In this document: positions 45,430 through 55,300 of the stretch, one piece after another
How the letters are laid out: every line of letters starts with the position of its first letter
Numbering within the stretch: the stretch's first letter is position 1
From: Liolophura sinensis
Lineage: Eukaryota > Mollusca > Polyplacophora > Chitonida > Chitonidae
DNA: 64,000 nt
NCBI RefSeq assembly: GCF_032854445.1
Contig: NC_088298.1
Location: forward strand, 9,907,504 to 9,971,503
Reading direction: 5' to 3'
The notes under the pieces: generated by a model
What the model was told of the DNA's origin: nothing
What the model saw: the letters and a program-made list of their open reading frames with translations, nothing else
Databases searched by the model: none
Position numbers and translations under genes: made by a program

Positions 45430-45505
45430 GGGTAAAACGCCCACCGTGGCCATTTTGCCCCAACTTGTGGGCGTTTTGCCTCAACACCTGAGGCAAAACG
45501 CCCAC
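45430..45505. repeat. P2 right subterminal motif cluster
   Basis: Three to four copies of the GGCAAAACGCCCAC-like motif occur in alternating orientation, mirroring the cluster at 42735. A GGCAAAACGCCCAC and its complement are spaced to form an inverted pair around 45470-45500. Confidence 0.7.
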
Positions 45506-46189
45506 TTTGTGTTGATAATGTTCAGGTCTCTATACCGCCTAAAGAAAGGCTATTACCTATATGCCATTGGGCACGTACAGGATACGCTATAGGCTATCTC
45601 TGTGTGGAATGGTTTTTCATTTAGCAGAGATGTTGTGGATACAGAGCCATTTGCGCTTAGGGTGTGCGTCTTGCCCCACCCTACCCTAGTCGTTACAGTG
45701 AAGTGGTCCCCGCACACACGATCACACGGACCTGGCTCCCACAGCTTTTTAGTAACAGGATCGACCCTTCTTATCGCCACATTCCACCTTTGTCTTAACA
45801 GCTTGTTTCTCGGAAAAGTATGGCCTGCAGATGCATTTTTACACTGAGGCATACAGCAATACTGTGGCATTATCACCGAGTTCACTCGCTATCACTCATC
45901 GTGTTTAGCCTACTGCCTAATGCGTCCGCCATTGTTGATGTCAACAACTCATAGACACTTGCGCCCCCTAGCGGATTAATGCACTGGACAACCCCATTCA
46001 CAATATAGGCTATAAACCGAGTTTTTGGTGAGCCATACTTTTTGACGAGTTAACTCGTCCATGGCAGAATACGGGTCACCCATGACGACGAGATAACTCG
46101 TCCTTGGCAGTCAACATGTTAAACATATTTGGAGCTTTGTACTTCTTTAAGAAGTCAGAAAATCATACCTGACCCACATACCCCCTTAA

Positions 46190-46571
46190 GGCATATACTC
46201 GGCATGACCTACGCTTCGAACCGTTGGCATGTAGGCTACATGCACACAGTAAGTGCGTCTGAAAATGTCGCACAGTGAAGAAGTTAGATGCCACGTGGCA
46301 AGGAGTGGTGCAGTGTGAACTGACGAAGACGGCTGTTCACAAACTTACACGAATTACCAAGAGACCAGTTTTCGTTACATGGATTAGGCTGTGAACGGCT
46401 GATGTTTTCACCTTACATAGCATATTCTGTCCTCAAAAGCATTAACGTACTGATGTTTTCTGTTCTGCCGACGTTGTTCTACATACATATCGGTGCTAAC
46501 AGGATTACCTAAGCTTTTAAGCCTGAAAATAAACACATTATTGTCATAACTTGGCAACACAGATGGCGCCA
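46190..46571 (+). repeat. 0.63-kb duplicated segment, copy 1 right half
   Basis: This continues the segment begun at 31479 and ends ATGGCGCCA. It includes a 15-bp stretch absent from copy 2 near 46230. Confidence 0.9.
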
Positions 46572-46629
46572 CTGTTGCCATTATTTAGCGAAACGATCTC
46601 AAATAGGCTAAAAATAGACGTTACACACT

Positions 46630-47259
46630 ACATGCAACTGTTATCTAGGTCATTGTCAAAAAGCCTAGTAATAAAAACTAACATGAGTCTACTGTTCGTT
46701 AGAAGTCGGTGCAATGCCGTTTCAAATGTATGTAACGTGTACATACATGTCCCAATATGGCAGTAGTCAAAAATATACAAGATTTGACTGCACTATGCAT
46801 GATTGTCTTCTGTTGAAGACGGTCCACACGTGGTGGATTTCCTACGCCTGTGGTATCAACTTCTCAAATCTAAGTATTGAGTCCCCACTTAAGGCATCTA
46901 CTCGGCATGACCTACGCTTCGAACCATTGAACATATGTAAGTGCGTCTGAAAATGTCGCACAGTGAAGAAGTTAGATGCCACGTGGCAAGGAGTGGTGCA
47001 GTGTGAACTGACGAAGACGGCTGTTCGCAAACTTACGGGAATTACCAAGAGACCAGTTTTCGTTACATGGATTAGGCTGTGAACCGCTGATGTTTTCACC
47101 TTACATAGCATATTCTGTCCTCAAAAGCATTAACGTACTGATGTTTTCTGTTCTGCCGACGTTGTTCTACATACATATCGGTGCTAACAGGATTACCTAA
47201 GCTTTTAAGCCTAAAAATAAACACATTATTGTCATAACTTGGCAACACAGATGGCGCCA
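46630..47259 (+). repeat. 0.63-kb duplicated segment, copy 2 (uninterrupted)
   Basis: Near-identical to copy 1 by eye, it contains the undisturbed Kolobok target CCCCACTTAAGGCAT around 46885. About 60 bp separate it from copy 1. Confidence 0.92.
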
Positions 47260-47284
47260 GTAACTCTGCGGCACAAATCGTCAT

Positions 47285-47503
47285 ATGGATGCATTTGCAA
47301 GGCGTACAACACTGCTGAAGGAGTGCCTGTCAGTGCATCTCCCTGTTAAAACCGACATCAGAGGTCCCATCAGGGATCGGGCGTCAGATGCAAAGAAGAT
47401 GTCACGCTACAGGCAGTTTGTCAGAGGATATGATTTCAGTAAAGAAGGTTACATCCACAAGATAATGTCCCATCAAATTTCAGAAAGTAGTCCTCTATGC
47501 TAA
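47285..47503 (+). CDS. small open frame, 72 aa, unrecognised
   Basis: The translation MDAFARRTTLLKECLSVHLP... is compositionally protein-like (balanced charged and hydrophobic residues) but matches no family I know. No clear splice sites or downstream partner exon were seen. It could be an exon of a gene linked to the Harbinger relic downstream, or chance. Confidence 0.25.
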   Translation: MDAFARRTTLLKECLSVHLPVKTDIRGPIRDRASDAKKMSRYRQFVRGYDFSKEGYIHKIMSHQISESSPLC

Positions 47504-47935
47504 GTGAGATCGAAATGCTTTGGTTCAATGAAGAATGACGTTTACACCCAAACAACCACCATTCACAGTCTTCACAGCTTCATGTGATTGTCCCACAAGA
47601 TGAGTTTGGCAAAGTAAACGTGATTTGTAGTCTACACATAAGTAAATCAATTTAAAAACGAATTTCATTGCAAATTCCTTGTTTTAATGTTGATATTTTT
47701 CTTTTTATTCAATATTTTGCATGAAATTATTCTGATCATGTAAATTGTTAAAAGGTAAAGGCTTAGAAATACTGTTTCACTTCTTTTTACAAACCTAAAT
47801 ATTTAAACAGAATTGCAGGCTTGAAAGAAAAACATTATCTGTGCCATTTATCTTGGTTGTTAAAGCTGATGTATTTATAGACATGTAGCGCCATGGTACA
47901 TTAAAAGCCTGTATTTAAAATCCGTTATCTTTCAG

Positions 47936-48575
47936 ATTTTGAGAGGGATGACCCAGAGATGTTTAGACGATACCATCGTCTGGACCGTGATTCGTTTGAA
48001 GACGTTTTGTCTATGGTTGGTCCCAAAATTAGAAAACAAGAGACGAACATGCGTCCAAGCATTGAACCTGGAGAAAGGCTTGAGGCAACGCTGAGATTTC
48101 TTGCCACAGGTACAGTTTATTTGTGTGCACAATGGTTGATTATTTGATGGAAGAATGGCATGTTTCCATGAGCATGAATTCAACACTGCCATAACCATCA
48201 GTCATACATAACAATGCTTATACACTCCATGGTAAAGAGTTTTGTGCTCAGTAACACACACATTTGAACTTATCAGTATACCTTGTGGTGTGTTGCATAA
48301 ATGACCACTGAATTTTAATGAACTGATTGCTTGTTTTTATACAGGCACTGGATAATGTTTAAAATCATTTACAGTTCTGCGAAAATCACCTGGGTACGCC
48401 TAAACAAGTGGACCTAAGTAATGTATTTATTAATTATTTACCAACCTGTTTTTCAGGTGAAACTTTCCCAAGCCTTTCATTTTAGTTTAGATAGGGGAAA
48501 GGACATTGTCAGTCATTGTGGAGGAAACCTGTCACGCCTTGTTCGATGTAATGAAGAGGCAATATTTGAATGTAA
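47936..48575 (+). pseudogene. PIF/Harbinger (HARBI1-like) transposase, two exon remnants
   Basis: Exon 1 (47936-48109) follows TTTCAG and encodes DDPEMFRRYHRL, FEDVLSMVGPKIRKQ and PGERLEATLRFLATG, the N-terminal region of Harbinger transposases. It ends at a GT donor and joins in phase with the exon at 48457 (GETFPSLSF), as expected for the family (ATGETF...SL.F). Stops and a frame change after this point break it, although VSVIVEETCHALFDVMKRQY (48515-48570) is still recognisable. The DDE core is missing. Both terminal repeats are unidentified. It is a relic. Confidence 0.78.
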
Positions 48576-48590
48576 ATAAAATCTTTATTT
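48574..48590. terminator. back-to-back poly(A) signals
   Basis: AATAAA on the plus strand (48575-48580) and AATAAA on the minus strand (48584-48589) lie within 15 bp. The minus-strand signal could end the six-exon gene described below, giving a 3'UTR of about 730 nt; the plus-strand one follows the Harbinger relic. Confidence 0.5.
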
Positions 48591-48640
48591 TATCACATGA
48601 ATCTCATCCTGATTGAATTATCACAACAATGGGTACCCCG

Positions 48641-49090
48641 GTGAAAACATGATGAATTGTTCATGAATTAATCATGAAAGCACCATGAACATTTCATACA
48701 TTAAATTCATGAACGGACATCAAACTTCATGACAAGGTTCCTGAACGTTTATGAAAATGTATGAACATGAAATGTCCACTTTCTTGAACCATTGATGAAC
48801 TTTCTTGAACTTAGTCGTATGTACAGTCCTAGAACAATTCATGATCAGTTCTGGAATTGGTAAATTAACAATTTGAGAACTGTTCATGAACTATGAGACG
48901 TAACAAAACAAGAACGTCCTTGAACAGTTCATGAATTCTGTATTAATACCATAGTGAACAGTTCATGAATTCTGTATTAATACCAAAGTGAACTGTTCAT
49001 GAAGAACGGTTATACATGACACAAAATCCCTGAACAGTTCATTAACGAATCAGCAGTTTCATTAAACATGGTTGCAATATTTCATGAATT
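48641..49090. repeat. degenerate array of TTCATGAAC palindromes
   Basis: At least seven exact TTCATGAA and many near-matches (CATGAAC, GAACAGTTC) fall in 450 bp. A 30-bp unit is exactly repeated at 48922-48951 and 48956-48985. The array lies in what would be the 3'UTR of the minus-strand gene. Confidence 0.75.
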
Positions 49091-49321
49091 TAATGAAAAG
49101 AAAAAACACAAACAATGAATTCCTTTCTAAAACTCCTTTACTGAATATTTCTTGAACATTACATGCATTACTGTTTTTTTTTCTCTCCGAAGTACTTTCT
49201 GAACATTTTGTAGTTTCTCAATAAATTGTTTATGGGTTACTTCTGGGCACTTTTGGCGTACGCAGCGCTCTAGTAAACATAATTTTGTTGAATCTAATGG
49301 AGTACGGGCTACATCCCCACT

Positions 49322-52300
49322 TTAAGCAGATCTTTTACCACTTATGGAACTACTGACAAGTTCATCCTTATCAAACAGCTTAAGAGTTAAACTTTTTAGA
49401 ACTTCCCTTTCCTCCTTCAAGTACACAACTGTCTTCATAAGGTTTTCAAAGTGATCCTTGGCATCATCTTCTTCCTGCCTTAGTAGCTTCTTCTCCAACT
49501 GTTTTTCAAGCATCTTGACTCGGTGGTTCAGTTTTTTGTATTTTGACTTCAGACTTTGCAACTCGTACTTTACATCCATATCCTCTCGTTTATGCTTCTC
49601 AGTTGACCTTAAAAAGGAAAATTATACATGCTTCAAAGCATTTCAACTTATGCTTATAATCAAAAATCAAAATATACAATAAACCATTTTCAATTTTCTC
49701 TGAAATATTACAAAGAAAGTCACTAACTACAGCACACTGAAAGAATGAATGAATGAATGATTATGGCTTAACACCACATCGGCAATATTTCAGCCATATC
49801 GTGGCGAGAACAAGGTGAAAACAAGAGACGGTTAAGGTTTTCGATATGATAATATGAACATCAAAAGTAAAATAAAAAGTACAGACATGTTTAAAATCGC
49901 ATAAAAGAAAAAATAAGAGTTAAAACTCGAAAACCAGGCTTATATATTACATGTATCAATCTATATGTATATAAATGTTTATATATAGATATTTATGACA
50001 ATTAAAATTTATATTTTATGATATAGGCCAATGGCCTTCAAAAAATTTATGACAACATCGCCAGCGATGCTGTCAAATAAATCATATATAGAATTGACTG
50101 TGTAGAACCTTTGCCGAACATGGGCAAAGTCTACACAGTCAACCAGAATATGTTTGATGCCATATTGAGCATCACATCCAACACACTCGGGAGCACTGCT
50201 CCCATCCAAGATGAAATTGTGTGTTAGACGAGAATGTCCAATACGGCATCTGGTTAAAACGACTTGGTCTCTACGAGACATATCAAGTGTATATGAATTA
50301 AAGCCAATGACAGGATGAATGACATGCAGTTTATTGTAAACCTGCAGATCCCATTCACCCTGCCAAAGGCGACAAATATATTTAAGAATATTAGACTTAA
50401 AATCATTATATGGTATTTTAACTTTCGACAAAGGTTTAGTAAGGGCAGCTTTGGCCTCCCTGTCCACGACTGTGTTTCCATGAATACCAACATGACTTGG
50501 TATCCAACAGAATACAATATCTTTACCTCTTTTAATTAGTTTTCGGTGTATGGCTAATATTTCGAAGATCAACGGATTTTTAAATTTATTATTCTGTATT
50601 GCCAAAAGGCTGGAAAGCGAGTCACTGCATATCACAGCCCTCTGAGCATGCCCAGAAGAGACATATGATAAGGCCAGGAGTATAGCCCTGGCCTCTGCAG
50701 AAAAGATTGAAGACGAGGATGGAAGACGAAGAGAAGCAACTCGCTGCTCTAAGACAGCTGCAGCTGCAACCCTGTCCCCATCCTTTGACCCATCAGTATA
50801 TATAAATTTATAATCCGAATATTTAGCCTTAATTTCAGCAAAACCTTGTTGAATTATAAGAGGATTTGTATTTGATTTATTATATTTACGTAGATCAAAT
50901 ATAAATTTAGGTTGTGGAAAAAGCCATGGTGGGGACTCCGGAAAAGACACCTGAGCTATGTCCCCAAGTTTAATGTTGGCTTCCACAATATGGTCCCTAA
51001 CACGAACACCGAACGAAGGGATCTTGTTAGAACACTTATTATATTTGTCTACATATGATGGATTGAAAACACAGTCGTAGGCAGGGTTTGTTGGATAAGC
51101 TTTAAGCTTTGCAGCATATTGAAGGCTCAGTTTTACACGCCTGTGATGTAAAGAAGGCTCATTAGCCTCTACGTATAAACTTTCTACTGGTGAGGTTCTA
51201 AAAGCACCAAGGCTGAGCCTCAAACCTTGATGATGGACCGGATCCAACATTTTAGTATACGACTTCCTAGCGGAACCATAAATGATGGATCCATAGTCCA
51301 ATTTAGACCTCACCAGAGAACGATGTAAATTAAGTAAAACTGATCGGTCAGCACCCCAATCGGTGTTAGACACGACCTTAATTATATCGAGAGCCTTTGT
51401 ACATTTAGCTTTAAGCATTTTAATATGAGGTATAAATGATAATTTTCTATCGAATATAAACCCTAAAAATTTATTTTCTCCAACAATTTTTACTGGTTTA
51501 CCACAAAAATTAAGTTCAGGGTCAAGATGGAATTTCCGTTTATTACAAAAATGCATACCGACGGTTTTAGATGTTGAAAATCTAAAACCATTGGCAACTG
51601 CCCATTTCTCGATCTTATTGAGACAAAGCTGCAGTTGCCGCTCGATGTTATTCATATTTTTAGCACGGTAGCATATCAGGAAATCATCTACGTATAAAGA
51701 ACCCTCAGTGCCAGATGTCAACGTTTTAGCTAAGCTATTAATTTTTATGCTGAACAGTGTTGGCGAAAGAATACTGCCCTGGGGAACACCCATCTCCTGC
51801 TCATGCGAATCAGAAAGAGTGGGCCCCACCCGTACCTTAAACTGACGATCAGATAGAAATTCGGATATAAATGATGGTAAGCGGCCTTTAAGACCCATAT
51901 CAGAAAGGTCCTTTAAAATACCATATTTCCATGTGGTGTCGTAGGCCTTCTCAAGGTCAAAAAATATCGACACCACATGTTCATTATTAATAAAACCGTC
52001 ACGAATAAAAGTTTCGAAACGGACAAGGTGATCTAAAGTAGATCGACCTTGACGAAAACCACATTGTATATTAGATAGTAACTTGTTGGTTTCAAGAAAC
52101 CAAACAAGCCTATCATTTACCATCCGTTCCATAGTCTTACAGACGCAGCTGGTAAGAGCTATGGGACGGTAATTATTTGGATCAGTATGATCCTTACCCA
52201 GTTTAGGGACTGGGATAATACACGCCTCCCTCCAAGTCGGCGGAAAATTACCAGTTTGCCAAATGTCATTAAGTAAATCTAAGAGAGTCTCAAGTGGCTC

Positions 52301-55300
52301 AGATGGTAAATGATTCAGAAGCTTATAATATATATTATCAGGGCCACACGCAGTATCGTGTGCCTTTTTAAGAGAAGTTTTAAGTTCCTCAATTGAAAAA
52401 CGACGATTATAATCTTCTAAATTCTTAGAAGAAAAAGGCAATTTAAATTTCTCCTTATGTTTTTTAATACGTCGAAACTCAGAAGTGTAATTCTCAGAAG
52501 AAGATTTCTGAGATATTGTTTCAGCTATTTTATTCGCTATTTCAGATGGCGATGTTAATAGGGTATCGCCATCTTTTAAATGCTGAATTTTGGCTTTGTT
52601 GTTTTTGCCCTTAAGCTTCTGAACCATGTTCCAGACCTTACGCATGGGTGTTTTTGACGTAATGCCCGAAACAAAGTTCCGCCAACAAGAACGTCTCTTA
52701 GACTTAATTAATCGGCGAGCCTTAGCTCCGAATATACGGACCTGGTTTAAATTATTATTATCAGGACAATGATTAAATCTGCGCTCGGCCTTTTTGCGAT
52801 CCTTTATGGCTTTGCGACAGTCATCGTCGTACCAGGGTTTACTTTTGGATATGGGATTTGTCGAGGTCTTAGGTATGGTTCTATCAGCTGCTGTTAATAT
52901 AAGTTCATTAAATTTTAAAAGAGGATCTTCTGCAGCATTGAGATTCTCTGGAGTGATGTCAGCCTCACAGAACATCTCAAATGCAATCCAATCTGCTTTA
53001 TCGAATTTCCACCTAGCTACACGTTCTAAAGAATTAGAAGTGATATGTTCTAGGATTATAGGAAAATGGTCACTACCACAAAGATCGTCATGCACCCTCC
53101 AAGAAAAATCAAGGAAAAGTGATGGATCTGTAATAGTGAGATCGATAGCAGAATAAGCGCCGTTACCTGGATGTAAATAGGTATTAGAACCATCATTGAA
53201 ATAACACAGTTCTTCGTTAGATAAGAAGTTTTCTACTATCTTGCCCTTATCATTTATGTTGTTACTGCCCCATAGGGGGTTATGGGAATTAAAATCTCCC
53301 ATAAGTATAAAAGGTGTTGGCAACTGTTCTTTTAAATTATTTAACTGCAAAGCTGACAAAGAAATGTTCGGGGGAATATACACTGAACATAATGTGATTG
53401 TTTCACATAGTGAAACACGAACGGCCACAGCCTGAAGCTCTGTATGCAGAGCAACAGGGCTGTGAATAATATTGTTATTGACGAAGATAGAGGAGCCGCC
53501 TGCAGCTCGATCTTCTTCATTCGAGTACGTACTGTATAATGAGTAATTTTTAAGAGTTATTTTGTCTTTGTCAGATGTCTTCAGGTGAGTTTCCTGAAGA
53601 CACAGGGCAATAGGATTTAATGATTGAACAAGCTGTGTTATTTCAATAAAATTTACCTTCAGGCCTCGACAATTCCACTGTATAATTTTGTCGTATATCG
53701 CCATTATGGAGGGAGACGTATAGGAGATTTTGCTTTATGTTTTGATCGAGGACGACCCTTTCGTGGAGATCGGCTGGAAGATCTCCCTGATGCGGGTGAT
53801 ATATCCATCACCTCCGCATCTGATGTTGAAGGACCAACGTCCTCCAACGAACCAAACTTATTAAAAGTTTGTATAGGATCCCTAGTGGCCTTAGAGGGAC
53901 GCTCTGTGGGGCCACTAGGTTTATTAGTTATTTTATTATTATTTTGTGATTGACTTTTGGACTTATTTTTGTCATTTTTAGGGCAATTGGGCTCAGCTGG
54001 TTTACCAGGGTGTTCTATACTATTTACTGTTTTTATTTGTTCTTTTGAAGGAGTTTGAGTTGAGGAAGAACTAAATGAAGGTTGAGATGGAAGTTGCACA
54101 GAAACATAACTAGGTTTGTCGTTTCCAATGGGCCAAGTCCAAGAGGTTTGAGTAGCAACAGTTGCTACTCGCTTGACCACATTGGCAAACGAAGTCGGTA
54201 GAGAAGTATTAGAAAGTGAGGCTAATTTCCGGGCGTCCTGATAGGAGATATTGTTTTTAATTTTGAAGTTGATAATTTGCTTTTCCTTAACGAAAAGCGG
54301 ACAGTCCCTTGAGGGGGCCATGTGATCTCCACTGCAGTTGCAACACTTAACTGTGTTGCTGCAGTCGAAACCCTCATGGCCGTCACTGCCGCATCTGAAG
54401 CAAATGAGTTTGTTCTTGCATTGTCCCTTGCCATGACCAAATCGTTGGCAATTAAAACAACGTGTAGGATTGGGGATATATAAATCCACATTAACCCTAT
54501 ACGGGCCAACGTAGATATGAGATGGAAGGGAGGTAGTGTTAAAGGTAAGCAGGTATGTATTAAGTTTAAAGAGGTTACCAGATTTCTTCGTAACGAAGCG
54601 TTTCACTCTGGTAACACCCTGTGAATTTAGTTCTTGGCAGATTTCTTCCTCAGTCAGGTCAGCTATATCACCATCCCTGTCACGAATGATTCCCTGACAG
54701 CTGTTCAGGGAATGGTGAGGGGATGTGAAAACAGATATGTCAGATATTTTATTTAATTTAAGTAAATTTTTTGACTGTTGTTGCCGGAAACATTCAATGA
54801 GAATGTCTCCGGATCTAAGTTTTTTAACGTTTTTTAAAGTTCCAGCTGTGCCCTGGAGAGCCCTCTGCAAAAGAAACGGGTGAATTTTTGAAGCCGGCTT
54901 TTGTTCACTCTTAGTTGAGAGAACAATAAAAGCCGGCCAACTGCTCTGTTCGTTATCCAGTGAGTCAGACAACTTCCTCTTTTTATCAGCACTTAAAAAC
55001 AAAGTCGGCTGAGAGGAAGATTTATTAGCTATATTCGAAATATTTAAAGTAGGTTTTAATGTAGACATGACATATAGATATAAATTTCACCCCATATGTT
55101 CCCCACCCACCACGGAGTGCCAACAAGGGCGATGCCTGAACCTGGGAATACCCGGCAGGAAAGACACCAAGGATTCCATATGAGGTATACTCGAACAGAT
55201 TGATTTATACCAAAGGTTAAATTCAATCTACTCGATTGACCCATGAGCCACCGCCTCAAAACGTAGTCCCGCAAACGATATTTCAGAAATAACATTTGTT

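Larger units (their letters stand above)
42370..45686 (+). mobile_element. pogo/Tigger element P2 with PHD finger, 3.3 kb, looks intact
   Basis: Termini GGGTAGGGCGGGGCAAGA (left) and GGGTAGGGTGGGGCAAGA (right complement) differ at one base. TA flanks both sides (42368-42369; 45687-45688). Repeated GGGGCAAAACGCCCA-like motifs lie inside both ends. The two-exon transposase is open throughout. This is the innermost and therefore youngest element of the nest. Confidence 0.92.
40808..45870 (-). pseudogene. ISL2EU transposase: THAP domain and DDE domain, disrupted by pogo P2
   Basis: Exon 1 starts at 45870 (MPQYCCMPQC) and encodes the THAP zinc-finger core: C-x4-C, HTFPRNKLLRQRWNVAIRR, WEPGPCDRVCGDHF. 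It continues beyond the pogo insertion with DYFESSYL (42369-42348) to a GT donor. Exon 2 (41967-40808) joins in phase and supplies KRKRLKPDAVPSIF, the THAP end motif, then a long linker. The DDE_Tnp_4-type catalytic region follows: VVLDATEVPI, SYGGSASDRQIIE, IMADRGILVQD and RIYVERVIG. A one-base shift next to the insertion also breaks exon 1. Exon 2 is open for its full length. Confidence 0.8.
37191..45973. mobile_element. ISL2EU-type transposon with two convergent genes, split by pogo P2
   Basis: Inverted termini CGCCAGGGGGAGCCGCTGTC (left) and CGCTAGGGGGCGCAAGTGTC (right complement) bound a unit with a SAP-SWIM-YqaJ nuclease gene on the plus strand (37232-39812) and a THAP-DDE transposase gene on the minus strand (40808-45870), tail to tail. 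This pair is the known composition of ISL2EU/IS4EU elements. The PHD-pogo P2 (42370-45686) sits in the first transposase exon. Without it the element is about 5.5 kb. The target duplication could not be defined by eye. Confidence 0.85.
34620..46118 (+). mobile_element. piggyBac element PB3 (2.7 kb) split by ISL2EU
   Basis: TTAA flanks both ends (34616-34619; 46119-46122). Inverted termini are CACGTTGACTGCTGGCTG (left) and CATGTTGACTGCCAAGGACG (right complement), so it is the same broad family as PB1. Subterminal palindromes of the ACGAGNTNACTCGT type occur near 34763, 46036 and 46086. The ISL2EU element at 37191-45973 splits it after the transposase gene. Confidence 0.92.
31742..46185 (+). 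mobile_element. Kolobok-type transposon carrying a three-element nest
   Basis: Termini GGGGGTATGTGGGT (left) and the matching complement ACCCACATACCCCC (right) are flanked by TTAA (31738-31741; 46186-46189). The intact duplicate at 46880-46900 reads CCCCACTTAAGGCAT, the empty site, which proves a TTAA target duplication. A Kolobok transposase lies at 32252-34123. A piggyBac (PB3) occupies 34620-46118. Without it the Kolobok is about 2.9 kb. Confidence 0.9.

Noticed and set aside
42735-45505. Repeated GGCAAAACGCCCA motifs as a CRISPR array
   Set aside because: Copies alternate in orientation, have no uniform spacers and lie at the ends of a transposon in animal DNA.
45697-45870. THAP exon as a separate host THAP gene
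   Set aside because: The matching second half of the THAP domain and a DDE domain follow on the same strand across the pogo, within ISL2EU termini, so it belongs to the ISL2EU transposase.
48641-49090. TTCATGAA array as heat-shock elements
   Set aside because: TTCnnGAA fits the heat-shock consensus formally, but position in a 3' region, degeneracy and satellite-like structure give no support for a promoter role.
50254-50539. Small frames on both strands inside LINE ORF2
   Set aside because: They are shadows of the open 1231-residue ORF2 and recur in each LINE copy for that reason.
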